From positions 1 through 64,000 of the forward strand of contig CAJOEI010000004.1 of NCBI GenBank assembly GCA_905233465.1: a stretch of DNA of 64,000 bases. Direction: 5' to 3'. Position numbers and translations under genes: made by a program. The notes below the pieces were generated by a model that saw only the letters and a list, made by a program, of their open reading frames with translations, was not told the origin of the DNA and did not search any database. The first letter of the stretch is position 1. Every line of letters begins with the position of its first letter. Source of the stretch: an uncultured Bacteroidaceae bacterium. Lineage in GTDB: Bacteria; Bacteroidota; Bacteroidia; Bacteroidales; Bacteroidaceae. Positions 18,822 through 27,458 of this stretch are shown here, one piece after another.

Positions 18822-18887
18822 GCCAACCTCCGGATGTTTTCATGCCAACTTCTGGATGTTGTAGTCCTAACCTCTGGATGTTTCTGC
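18822..18887. repeat. 22-bp degenerate tandem repeat, three units (possible fourth at 18800-18821)
   Basis: gccaacctccggatgttttcat / gccaacttctggatgttgtagt / cctaacctctggatgtttctgc. Confidence 0.75.
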
Positions 18888-18972
18888 GATACCAAGATTT
18901 ATATATGTAACTTTCTCGTGTCAGCAAGCCGGTGCGATGTCCAATTAGAGGCATTATTGTGGTGGGGGGTAT

Positions 18973-19017
18973 AGCACGACCCAGCTGCATCAACAGTAGA
19001 TGCAGCTGGGTCGTGCT
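18973..19017. terminator. Perfect 19-bp stem, 7-nt loop hairpin at the 3' end of the capsule operon (possible terminator, no clear T-tract)
   Basis: agcacgacccagctgcatc-aacagta-gatgcagctgggtcgtgct. Confidence 0.6.
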
Positions 19018-19041
19018 TAGGAGGAATTAGCAAGTGTGGCG

Positions 19042-19530
19042 CTATGATGCGTTGGAGGTCTTATCGTCTATAAAATCCTCAATTGATTGGATTAGGGATA
19101 ATGATGCGCTGTTACCGATATGCTGGAGCGTTGTCTGATGCCCATTCAGCAGCATAGAGGTCAGTTCTTCTTCGTCCATTGCCACGTTGACCGCTCCCAT
19201 TTCCTTGAATTTCCGTGCCGTTGCCAATTGGTGTTCGTTGCGGTGCTCTCCTAAGGCGGCGATACGTGGGAAAACGATGATGGGCTTGTCCTGCTGTAGG
19301 GCTGATAGTATTGTACCCATTCCAGCGTGAGATATGATGAGACGTGCCTTGTCAAAGAGTGTGTTAAACTCGTCAGGGGCAAGGAAATCGACGGTCTTTA
19401 TGTTTTTAGGAGTGAAACCACATTGATAAACCTGCGCAACAACTTCCTCATTCAGTTGCGGCGCCAGTTCATCGATAATCTTGATGAGACGGTCAAATGG
19501 GAGCTGCGTGCCTATAGTGACAAAGATCAT
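19042..19530 (-). CDS. PssE/Alg13-like glycosyltransferase catalytic subunit
   Basis: MIFVTIGTQLPFDRLIKIIDEL...LIISHAGMGTILSALQQDKPIIVFPR, typical of the GT28 C-terminal/Alg13 family. Confidence 0.85.
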   Translation of the reverse strand: MIFVTIGTQLPFDRLIKIIDELAPQLNEEVVAQVYQCGFTPKNIKTVDFLAPDEFNTLFDKARLIISHAGMGTILSALQQDKPIIVFPRIAALGEHRNEHQLATARKFKEMGAVNVAMDEEELTSMLLNGHQTTLQHIGNSASLSLIQSIEDFIDDKTSNAS

Positions 19531-19538
19531 AGAGAGTT

Positions 19539-19572
19539 TACGGTTTAACGTTTACGGTTTACGGTTTAAATT
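19539..19572. repeat. Heptad repeat (GTTTACG/GTTTAAC) between pssE- and pssD-like genes
   Basis: gtttacggtttaacgtttacggtttacggttta. Confidence 0.85.
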
Positions 19573-20031
19573 CTATATATTGTTCCCAAAGACATTGCCG
19601 GCATATTGTATCTTCTCCGTGGCAAGGTCTTTCCATTGGGTATAGGTGCGTGAAGCAAACTTTGATGCCATGCGTCCGCTTGCCGACAGATGTTCTGCAT
19701 TGGCGATGCTGTCAATCCAAATTGTTTTTCGTCCTAACAATTTCCCTGCCAGTAGAAAGACAAATCCAGGAGCAGCGCCAGTAGTTATAATGGCATCCGG
19801 GTTTTCTTGCCGTATCGTTTTCATAGCCTTGAAAAACGACGGTATCAGTTTCCATACATCCGTTCGGCTGAAATCGGATGTCTGAAAGAACTTCTGCCCC
19901 TCCACCATCGTGGCACATTTGGGATGGGTTGAGACATATACCATCTCACAGTGCTCCTCCATCGGCCGCGCTATCCTCAGCAACTGTATCCAGTGCCCGC
20001 CTATCGAGGCCACTGCAAGTACTTTTTTCAT
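19573..20031 (-). CDS. PssD/Alg14-like glycosyltransferase anchoring subunit
   Basis: MKKVLAVASIGGHWIQLLRIARPMEEHCEMVYVSTHP...ITTGAAPGFVFLLAGKLLGRKTIWIDSIA. Confidence 0.85.
   Translation of the reverse strand: MKKVLAVASIGGHWIQLLRIARPMEEHCEMVYVSTHPKCATMVEGQKFFQTSDFSRTDVWKLIPSFFKAMKTIRQENPDAIITTGAAPGFVFLLAGKLLGRKTIWIDSIANAEHLSASGRMASKFASRTYTQWKDLATEKIQYAGNVFGNNI
19964..20025. repeat. 62-bp direct repeat copy A (inside 5' end of intact pssD-like gene)
   Basis: ggccgcgctatcctcagcaactgtatccagtgcccgcctatcgaggccactgcaagtacttt; one mismatch with copy B at 21634-21695. Confidence 0.95.
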
Positions 20032-20043
20032 GATTAAAGAATA

Positions 20044-21468
20044 TTAAACGGCAAACAAATCGCCCATGGTTATCTCATTCTGAATGAGGTTGTAGTTGTT
20101 ATTGTGAGTAACACCATTAGTTGTCACCATTACAAGATGGGGGGTGCGTCTGTCCTTCGAATGTTCTTGATATGCGCCAAGTTTGTTTTGCAGGTCATTC
20201 GCATAGTCTTTGTCGATTGTGAAGACATAATCAGAGTGCTTCATCTCACAAAGATCAGTAAAGCCATCGGCCCGCTGAATCACCAAGTCAATCTGTGCCC
20301 CGCGTCTCTCATCCGTCCCACGGGCAAACCAGGAACACACGTTTGTCTGAACACCCGAAATACCAAGGGCATATTTTATCTGATGAATGTGCTGTAGGCA
20401 TATTCGCTCAAAGGCATGTCCCCTCCATGTGTTATGGGATGTCGAGGTGAAGGTGTTCGACCAATAACGTTCATCGTTAAAGGCATTTTTCTTAATGCAG
20501 AGATAATAGAACAGGGTGTAGTTGTCTATAAGCTGATACATGGCATTTGTCTCAGTAGTATCAGCAGAAGCAAAACGGCGGATAAATCCACATTCCTCCA
20601 GTTCTTCCAATATCGTAGAGAAAGTACCTCCATCGGAGAGTTTACTTGCCTTCAGTATTTCCTCTCTGGTCATCCCCGACTTTCTTCCATCACTCAAGCA
20701 CTCAATAACTTTAAGATAATTCTCCGGACGTTTGAAAAGGATGGCATAAAGAGCCTCAAACTCATCACGGAGTTGAGCTGTCTCTGTATAAAACAGTTGG
20801 TCAATATTCTGTGCCACACTCAAGCCCTTTTTGAGGAAACTCCAATAGTAAGGTATGCCACCAAGAATCATGTAGAGTTCCAGCACATCCTTTCTTCCAA
20901 GAGCAAGATTCGCACTCTTTGCAAAAAGTTCGCACTCACGGAGCGTAAAGGGAACAAGTTTAATTCGGTTGGTCAATCTCCCGCGAAGGCCACCTTTGTC
21001 CTTCAGTAGTTTCTTGCTAATCCACGAGGTGGCACTGCCGCACACGATGAGTACGATGTCTTTCTCACGACGTGCCGTAACCCATCCGTTCCAAAAGTTT
21101 TCCAACGCACCAATCAGGTTACCCTTAGGTGTGTCCATCCATGGAAGTTCATCAATAAACAAAACTTTCTTTCCAGCCGGGGCTTGATTAATTAGCACTT
21201 TCAGCAATTCAAAAGCCTCAATCCAGTTTTTGGGAATGGCGCACTTTATTCCTGCTGCCACCAAGGAGTTACGGAATGCCGTCAGCTGCTGACGAAGCGT
21301 TCCTTTTGAAATTCCTGTGTGTTGGAAACAGAACTGATAGTTGAAAGTCTCACGAATAAGATACGTTTTTCCTACACGTCGCCTGCCATAGACGGCACAA
21401 AACTGTGACTCCTCTTTTTCAAGAAGTCCTTGCAATTCCCGTTGTTCTTTTTCGCGTCCGATAATCAT
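20044..21468 (-). CDS. AAA ATPase (archaeal ATPase/DUF234-type fold)
   Basis: MIIGREKEQRELQGLLEKEESQFCAVYGRRRVGKTYLIRETF (Walker A), VLFIDELPWMDTPKGN (Walker B); C-terminal nuclease-like EIDLV-like segment GAQIDLVIQRADGFTDLCEMKHSDY. Confidence 0.9.
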   Translation of the reverse strand: MIIGREKEQRELQGLLEKEESQFCAVYGRRRVGKTYLIRETFNYQFCFQHTGISKGTLRQQLTAFRNSLVAAGIKCAIPKNWIEAFELLKVLINQAPAGKKVLFIDELPWMDTPKGNLIGALENFWNGWVTARREKDIVLIVCGSATSWISKKLLKDKGGLRGRLTNRIKLVPFTLRECELFAKSANLALGRKDVLELYMILGGIPYYWSFLKKGLSVAQNIDQLFYTETAQLRDEFEALYAILFKRPENYLKVIECLSDGRKSGMTREEILKASKLSDGGTFSTILEELEECGFIRRFASADTTETNAMYQLIDNYTLFYYLCIKKNAFNDERYWSNTFTSTSHNTWRGHAFERICLQHIHQIKYALGISGVQTNVCSWFARGTDERRGAQIDLVIQRADGFTDLCEMKHSDYVFTIDKDYANDLQNKLGAYQEHSKDRRTPHLVMVTTNGVTHNNNYNLIQNEITMGDLFAV

Positions 21469-21500
21469 AGATGCACACTTGCTATATTACAAATCCGCTG

Positions 21501-21508
21501 CAAATATA
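21501..21508 (-). promoter_or_regulatory. Putative -7 element TATATTTG upstream of the ATPase
   Basis: TAnnTTTG match ~33 nt upstream of the ATG, inside the inserted segment. Confidence 0.5.
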
Positions 21509-21633
21509 TTGAAAATATTCTTATAACTAGCGGAAATGTTCCTTTTTCTTTCGTTTTTCGCTAAAAATAACGTTTTTTAATCTGTTCATCTATGTTATCA
21601 GATCTATAAAAAGCATATTTCACATTTGAGACA

Positions 21634-21695
21634 GGCCGCGCTATCCTCAGCAACTGTATCCAGTGCCCGCCTATCGAGGCAACTGCAAGTACTTT
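21634..21695. repeat. 62-bp direct repeat copy B (truncated 5' end of pssD-like gene)
   Basis: ggccgcgctatcctcagcaactgtatccagtgcccgcctatcgaggcaactgcaagtacttt; encodes MKGKVLAVASIGGHWIQLLRIARP before diverging. Confidence 0.95.
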
Positions 21696-21700
21696 CCCTT

Positions 21701-22756
21701 TCATTCCTCTATTAATCCTATATTTTTCAGATAATCTGCCGACAGGGCATTCTTTGCTTCATATTTTGTTGCCTCAGCCCGGGCGTTGCGTGCCATCGCT
21801 GGTAGGGCGACTTGTCCTGAGATGCATTTCTCCATAACGTTCATCAATGCCTCCACGTTATGGACAGGATAGATGATGCCAAGCTTCCCGTCGGTGATGG
21901 CCTCGGCATTGTGTGCCCAGTCTGAAGCCAGCACCGGCAAAGCGGCAATGAATGCATCGATGAATACGCCAGCGAACCCCTCGGAAGGGTGGAATGTCGG
22001 GAAGAGCATGGCGTGATATGAGGCCAGGGTGTCGTAACCCTCATTGGTGCGAAGGTCCAGCAGACCGTGCCAACTTACATTTTCCAGTAAACAAACTTCC
22101 TTCAGGAATTGTTCGCGGTAGTCAGCATCTATCTTTCCAAAAAAGTCGACGGAGAAACGAGACTGAAGACCTTTAGAATTGAGGCGCCGAACAGCTTCTA
22201 TGATGTAATCGCAGCCCTTGCTTGGCATGATGCGGCTGAGGAACACAAAACGGATGGTCTCGCTCTCAGCCCTCGATGCCAGAGCCTTCTCCATATCGGG
22301 ATAATAGGGAATGGGTTTGAAGTTAGAGACGAAGCGGGCATTGGTCACGCCAGCCTCTTTCAACTCGTCAATCATACTATGGCATTGCACGAGATTGTAT
22401 TTGATGTAATTGAACACATCAGCCCTAAATTTGCCGTCTCTGACCTGTTTGGCAAAAGCACCGCCAATAACCCAGTAGATGATGTCGCGCCTGACATGCA
22501 GACCCTTGAACAGCCGCAGAATGGAATAGACATTCTTTGCCGATGTTGAGAAGATAATGGTGGCCTTGGGCTTGGCAAGCAATGCCCACAAAGCTTGAAC
22601 ATACACCCACGGATGGCGACGTTTCTCAAAGAAGTCCAAGACCGTCACCTTGCAGTACTTTTTCAGTTCCGCAATGATGTATTGGTTCTTGGTCGTCTCG
22701 CCATCAACAGGTGCTTTCCCCAGGTTCACCCAGCCGACAAAAATGATGCTCTTCAT
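21701..22756 (-). CDS. Glycosyltransferase (GT4/GT1-type)
   Basis: MKSIIFVGWVNLGKAPVDGETTKNQYIIAELKKY...; PTFHPSEGFAGVFIDAFIAALPVLASDWAHNAE. Confidence 0.9.
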   Translation of the reverse strand: MKSIIFVGWVNLGKAPVDGETTKNQYIIAELKKYCKVTVLDFFEKRRHPWVYVQALWALLAKPKATIIFSTSAKNVYSILRLFKGLHVRRDIIYWVIGGAFAKQVRDGKFRADVFNYIKYNLVQCHSMIDELKEAGVTNARFVSNFKPIPYYPDMEKALASRAESETIRFVFLSRIMPSKGCDYIIEAVRRLNSKGLQSRFSVDFFGKIDADYREQFLKEVCLLENVSWHGLLDLRTNEGYDTLASYHAMLFPTFHPSEGFAGVFIDAFIAALPVLASDWAHNAEAITDGKLGIIYPVHNVEALMNVMEKCISGQVALPAMARNARAEATKYEAKNALSADYLKNIGLIEE

Positions 22757-22768
22757 TTGGTTTATGGG

Positions 22769-25147
22769 TTACTTAATGATGACCTTCCTGCGAGTTCCGT
22801 CAGAATAGAGGATGATGTTCACGCCTCGTTGCTTCTCGGGTAACTTTCTACCTGACACATCATAGATGGCTTCAACAGTATTGCCTCTGTTGACTGACAG
22901 ATTATCAACCATGGTAGCTTCAGCTATCATGAATGTGACGGAGTCGCCAGGCCCACATGCAGTGAGGCTGGGCAGAATCTCTGCCGTGTCGTAGGTGTAA
23001 GTGTCTGTCTTTCCATCTTCATGGGTGACTGTCATCGTCCATGCGGCATTACTACCTTCGGCGCGGAGCGAGAGGGGGAACGACGTAAACCATGCACCGC
23101 TGAATCGTCCTGTTCGCAATGGGGTGTCACCAATGAAGATGCTTCTGCTGTCATCTTCATCGTTCAGGATGCTGACGGGGATGACATGACCAAGCGAGAA
23201 ATAGCCGGCCATTTGCTGATAGACCTGTTTTGGACGATCATTAACATAAGTCAATAGACGATTGACGCGATTCTGGAATTTGTTAAGTGTTGACATGTTA
23301 TTATATGCAGCAAAGGTTGGTGTAATCTCGTCCAATATCTCATCATACATTTCCATAATGATGGGCTTGCAGACATCGGGACGCAGAAAGTCACCGAGGT
23401 AAGTGGCGTATGTGGCGAGGAAACGGTTGAGGAACTCTGGGAAACTCATCATCTTTTCATAGAGGCATCTCGACAAAACCACCTTTTCAACATGGGAACT
23501 TGCATATTCCGCGTCATCGGGGTTGTCTGTGCCCAGCATATATTTAAACATATTCCATGAAGCATTATGGTTGCCAACATAGTCTAAATCCTTTACGATC
23601 CAATGCCACTTGTGCCCATCGCCATTCTGTCTCCAAATTGCTACATTATTTTGAGGAAAATCAGTGTTTGAACTATAACATTCAGCGATGAAGGCATTCA
23701 TGAAATTCTCAATGTTCATGGTTTCAGTCATATCCTCGTATGTAACATCGCTTCTATGGTAGAGTATATAGAAAGAATTAAAATATGGGGTATTGACATA
23801 GTTTGAAGATCTGTAATTATTGTCAATAGCAATTTCAACATCTTTGTCATCTATATCATAGTTGCTAGCGACATAATCCTCGTTGGAGCGCTCACGGAAA
23901 CCATAGACACCCTTGTAAACGCCATTGATGTAAACGATAACGGGCTCGTAGGCCTGCCAGTCAATCTCGTCAATGTTTGTTCCGAAGAATTTCTGTATGG
24001 CTTCATCCTCAATGCGAGCTCTCAGACAGTTAGTACCTCCGTTTCTCAGCATGAAGGACTTCACTTTGGTCACCTCTGGTTTATCACGCCAGAAATCGCC
24101 CTTGAAATTTTTCTTGCCAAAACGGTTCTTGGCATAGCATTTAATGCTCTTCTGTGGCATCTCACGTGATTTAGCACCACCTACAGCCATTTCTCCACTC
24201 TGGTTAAAAACTGTTATGCCATTCTGTGTATTGAAATACTCAAAGTTGGCAGGACGCCGCCAGTCATATTTATAGTTGGGCATTCCGTCGGTGCTGTCGT
24301 TCGAAAGGATTCCTTTCTCGCTGCTGTAGAGGAAAGTTTCGTCTGTAGTGATGCAGACAATGGGCAACTTGGTTTCCCGGGGATGGAAGATGTAGGAATG
24401 GGTTGTTGAACGGGAAGGCAGCATCCGGCTTGACAACAGCTTGGCTCTGATGACCATGCTTCTATCAACGTTGATTGTGAAGTGGGTGTCGTTGTCAGAT
24501 TCCCATGTAGGCTCGCTACCGTTCAAGGTAAGATAAATGCGCGTATCCTCTGGCACACCTTCAGGCATGCTGACGGTGACGGACTCTGGGCCGTTTGTCA
24601 TCACATGTCCTTCGACGGAAAAGAGCGGTTCTGGCAACACCTCGTCGCACCCCTCGCTATTGTTGGACGCTCCTGGCGTGGGTGTCAGTTCATACTGCCA
24701 CTCGTCGCTGCCGTCGGTCACTCGACCGTATGCAATGTTAGGTGCAGGCATTTTCTTGTAAAAGACGGAATCGACAAGTGCACCCGTGTTGTCAAACAAG
24801 AAGAGTTCGCCCTTGCCTGCCTCCAGATTTAAGTTGTAATGGAAGGGTGTGCCTGTTGTCTTATCGCAGTATAGCATCAGATGCGCACCAGGCTCTATAC
24901 CAACGGCACTTGACGACAACGGATAAGCTTCTGCAAACACATCTGTCAGACCGATGCGGTAACCCTTGAGGGCAACTGCCTGGTCACTTCCGTTATATAG
25001 TTCCACCCATGAATCTGGAAAATCATGGTTAACCATCATAAAGTCCACATTCGACTGCATCATCTCATTGATAAGCAGTCTTCCTTGTGCAGCAGCAAGC
25101 GTGCAGCAAAAAGGAACAAGAAATAGAATAAGAAATCTCCGTTTCAC
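22769..25147 (-). CDS. CotH kinase family protein with N-terminal lamin-tail-like domain and T9SS-like C-terminal domain
   Basis: LLINEMMQSNVDFMMVNHDFPDSWVELYNGSDQAVALKGYRIG (LTD-like); MLRNGGTNCLRARIEDEAIQKFFG...VYINGVYKGVYGFRERSNEDYVASNY (CotH); C-terminal VEAIYDVSGRKLPEKQRGVNIILYSDGTRRKVIIK. Confidence 0.88.
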   Translation of the reverse strand: MKRRFLILFLVPFCCTLAAAQGRLLINEMMQSNVDFMMVNHDFPDSWVELYNGSDQAVALKGYRIGLTDVFAEAYPLSSSAVGIEPGAHLMLYCDKTTGTPFHYNLNLEAGKGELFLFDNTGALVDSVFYKKMPAPNIAYGRVTDGSDEWQYELTPTPGASNNSEGCDEVLPEPLFSVEGHVMTNGPESVTVSMPEGVPEDTRIYLTLNGSEPTWESDNDTHFTINVDRSMVIRAKLLSSRMLPSRSTTHSYIFHPRETKLPIVCITTDETFLYSSEKGILSNDSTDGMPNYKYDWRRPANFEYFNTQNGITVFNQSGEMAVGGAKSREMPQKSIKCYAKNRFGKKNFKGDFWRDKPEVTKVKSFMLRNGGTNCLRARIEDEAIQKFFGTNIDEIDWQAYEPVIVYINGVYKGVYGFRERSNEDYVASNYDIDDKDVEIAIDNNYRSSNYVNTPYFNSFYILYHRSDVTYEDMTETMNIENFMNAFIAECYSSNTDFPQNNVAIWRQNGDGHKWHWIVKDLDYVGNHNASWNMFKYMLGTDNPDDAEYASSHVEKVVLSRCLYEKMMSFPEFLNRFLATYATYLGDFLRPDVCKPIIMEMYDEILDEITPTFAAYNNMSTLNKFQNRVNRLLTYVNDRPKQVYQQMAGYFSLGHVIPVSILNDEDDSRSIFIGDTPLRTGRFSGAWFTSFPLSLRAEGSNAAWTMTVTHEDGKTDTYTYDTAEILPSLTACGPGDSVTFMIAEATMVDNLSVNRGNTVEAIYDVSGRKLPEKQRGVNIILYSDGTRRKVIIK

Positions 25148-25180
25148 AGTCTTTGTTAATGTATTGTTTTTTTTGATTTG

Positions 25181-25732
25181 TCAATTCTTGATTCTGATAA
25201 CCTTGGCTGGCACTCCGGCCACGATGGCATTGTCTGGGATATCCTTGGTAACAACTGCCCCAGCACCGACAGTAACATTATTGCCTATGACCACAGGGCC
25301 AATAATAGTGGCACCTGTATTGACGAGGCAGTTGTCCCCGATTTCAAAATAGCACGGTCCTGGATGATTCTTACCTATCACCACCATAGGCAGAACACTG
25401 CAATTTTTACCTAACTTCACATATTTCCCAAATCTCCTGAAGCCTGCATGGATAGGATAGAACCCAGGTCCTACCACATTGGGATAAATAAACAATTCTG
25501 ATTTCAGTTTTAGTCTCCGATAATTCCACCACCAGAAGAGGTATGGGATTTGCTCCAATATGTTCCTTTTCTTGTTTAGCCAATATTCATAGTGGCGCAA
25601 TGCCACCATGAACGCCCGAATGTAATATTCGTCACTTCTGGTTATCCATTTTATGAACAGGTGATTAGGGTGTCCGTACGCTTGTTGATCTGCCTTCAGA
25701 TAAGCTCGAAGATCTTCTTTAGACTTTATCAT
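25181..25732 (-). CDS. Serine acetyltransferase-like hexapeptide-repeat transferase
   Basis: Left-handed beta-helix repeats ...NTGATIIGPVVIGNNVTVGAGAVVTKDIPDNAIVAGVPAKVI. Confidence 0.88.
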   Translation of the reverse strand: MIKSKEDLRAYLKADQQAYGHPNHLFIKWITRSDEYYIRAFMVALRHYEYWLNKKRNILEQIPYLFWWWNYRRLKLKSELFIYPNVVGPGFYPIHAGFRRFGKYVKLGKNCSVLPMVVIGKNHPGPCYFEIGDNCLVNTGATIIGPVVIGNNVTVGAGAVVTKDIPDNAIVAGVPAKVIRIKN

Positions 25733-26718
25733 TTTATGAATAGTATAAGTTTCAGTAATAGTTTTAGCATCTTGTATGAGCGCGACAACGCAAGCTGCCG
25801 TGTCATTTTAAGATAGGATACAGAGGGCTTCGCTGTCTGCACGATGTGCCGGATGGTGGGATCGTCCAAAAGGCAGGCCATGTCCCATCCCTGCGCCACG
25901 GATTTCTGCAAGTTGGAATAGATGCGCACGCGGAAGAACCAATTGCACATCTCCTGTTCGGGAAACGTCATACCCCATGATTGGTACATAGCTCGAAGGT
26001 CTTTATAGAGGAATATGATGGTCTTGTAATAGTCGGCATGCGACTTGCCTGCCGTTTGTGTAGGCATGGCGCGGTAGTAGTAACCGCTGTAGGATATGAG
26101 ACGCAGGGACTGGACACAGCTATAATAGCGATAGTTAAATACAATATCCTGCGAGCGTTTCAGCGAGGGAAACTCCACCTGATTATCACGAATGACAGAC
26201 AACTTAAAGAGTTTCTGTGTAGGGTTGCTGACCACTCCCGTGCGGAGCATCTGCATATAGGCATGGCGCACAGCCTCTTGTCCGACAATGGTCTCGTCGG
26301 CCAAATGCTTGGGCAAAATCCTTTTCACTTGCCCCTTTGAATCACATTCCACCTTGATTCTCGTAGAAGCCACAAGGTCGTAATCGCCTTCACTTTGTGC
26401 TTCATAGAGTTTTTCCAACAGCTGCGGTTCTATCCAGTCGTCGGGATCGACAAACATCACCAACTCTCCCTGGCAATGTGCCAGTCCTGCATTGCGTGCT
26501 GGGCCACTGCCGGCATTCTCTTGCCAATAAACAGAGAAACGGCTGTCTGTCTTACAGAATTCTTGAGCTATCTCATACGACCCATCGGTGGCTCCATCAA
26601 TAATGACAATAACCTCTATATTCCGATAGGTCTGTGCTGACACACTCTCCAAGCATTGCTGCAAGTACTGCGCTACGTTGTAGGTGGGTAGCACTACGCT
26701 GATGAGGGGGCTGTTCAT
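25729..26718 (-). CDS. Glycosyltransferase family 2
   Basis: MNSPLISVVLPTYNVAQYLQQCLESVSAQTYRNIEVIVIIDGATDGS...VDPDDW. Confidence 0.92.
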   Translation of the reverse strand: MNSPLISVVLPTYNVAQYLQQCLESVSAQTYRNIEVIVIIDGATDGSYEIAQEFCKTDSRFSVYWQENAGSGPARNAGLAHCQGELVMFVDPDDWIEPQLLEKLYEAQSEGDYDLVASTRIKVECDSKGQVKRILPKHLADETIVGQEAVRHAYMQMLRTGVVSNPTQKLFKLSVIRDNQVEFPSLKRSQDIVFNYRYYSCVQSLRLISYSGYYYRAMPTQTAGKSHADYYKTIIFLYKDLRAMYQSWGMTFPEQEMCNWFFRVRIYSNLQKSVAQGWDMACLLDDPTIRHIVQTAKPSVSYLKMTRQLALSRSYKMLKLLLKLILFIK

Positions 26719-26751
26719 GAATTGAAAATTGAAAGTTGAAAATTGAAAGTT

Positions 26752-27453
26752 TTATTCAATACCTGCTGCTTGTAGGAACTCATCAAATGAAGCAAATTTT
26801 GCCACATGATGTGCCTTGTAATGGTCGTATGCAGGACCTAACTGATGCTTGAATGGTATCTCGGGATACTTATCCATATCCTTTCCATTGACAAACCAGA
26901 CAAAACTTTCCCGAAAATCTTCAGGGACGGGTCTCCGATGATAACGTTCCAAGATTCCCTTTGCATATGCAAAGGATTCCTGAAGAGCTTCTTTCTTTCG
27001 TCTCTCATAATAATCATCAATAGTACAGATGACTTTTGCTGGCACACCAACAGCGACGGAATTGGAAGGAATATCGTGAGTAACGACAGAGCCCAAACCA
27101 ATAATACAATTATCGCCTATTATTACGTTCTTCAATACCCTCACATCACGGGCAAACCACACATTGTTGCCGATTGTAATATGCCCATTGCTTGGTAAGT
27201 AATCATTGTATTTTATTCTGAAAACCTTTGCCGTTGCGTCATGGGCTATGAGGCGATTATTGAAATTGAACCTTACATTCGAGCCAATGGTAATCAGATG
27301 TGCCCTCTGCAAGTCAATGCCAAAGGTCTTAGGGTCGCGAATAAAGGTGTGCTCTCCTATCTTCACGCCTTTACCTCGCAAATATTTTATATATGATTGG
27401 CTGTTGCGTTTAGCCCACCACTGCTTTGCTCTCTCAATGATGCTTGTTTTCAT
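26752..27453 (-). CDS. Hexapeptide-repeat acyltransferase
   Basis: ...ITIGNNVWFARDVRVLKNVIIGDNCIIGLGSVVTHDIPSNSVAVGVPAKVI. Confidence 0.87.
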   Translation of the reverse strand: MKTSIIERAKQWWAKRNSQSYIKYLRGKGVKIGEHTFIRDPKTFGIDLQRAHLITIGSNVRFNFNNRLIAHDATAKVFRIKYNDYLPSNGHITIGNNVWFARDVRVLKNVIIGDNCIIGLGSVVTHDIPSNSVAVGVPAKVICTIDDYYERRKKEALQESFAYAKGILERYHRRPVPEDFRESFVWFVNGKDMDKYPEIPFKHQLGPAYDHYKAHHVAKFASFDEFLQAAGIE

Positions 27454-27458
27454 GATGG

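Noticed and set aside
18706-18993. 95-aa minus-strand ORF
   Set aside because: Overlaps the 22-bp tandem repeats and half of the 19-bp hairpin; not convincingly coding, though it could be a dispersed repeat family.
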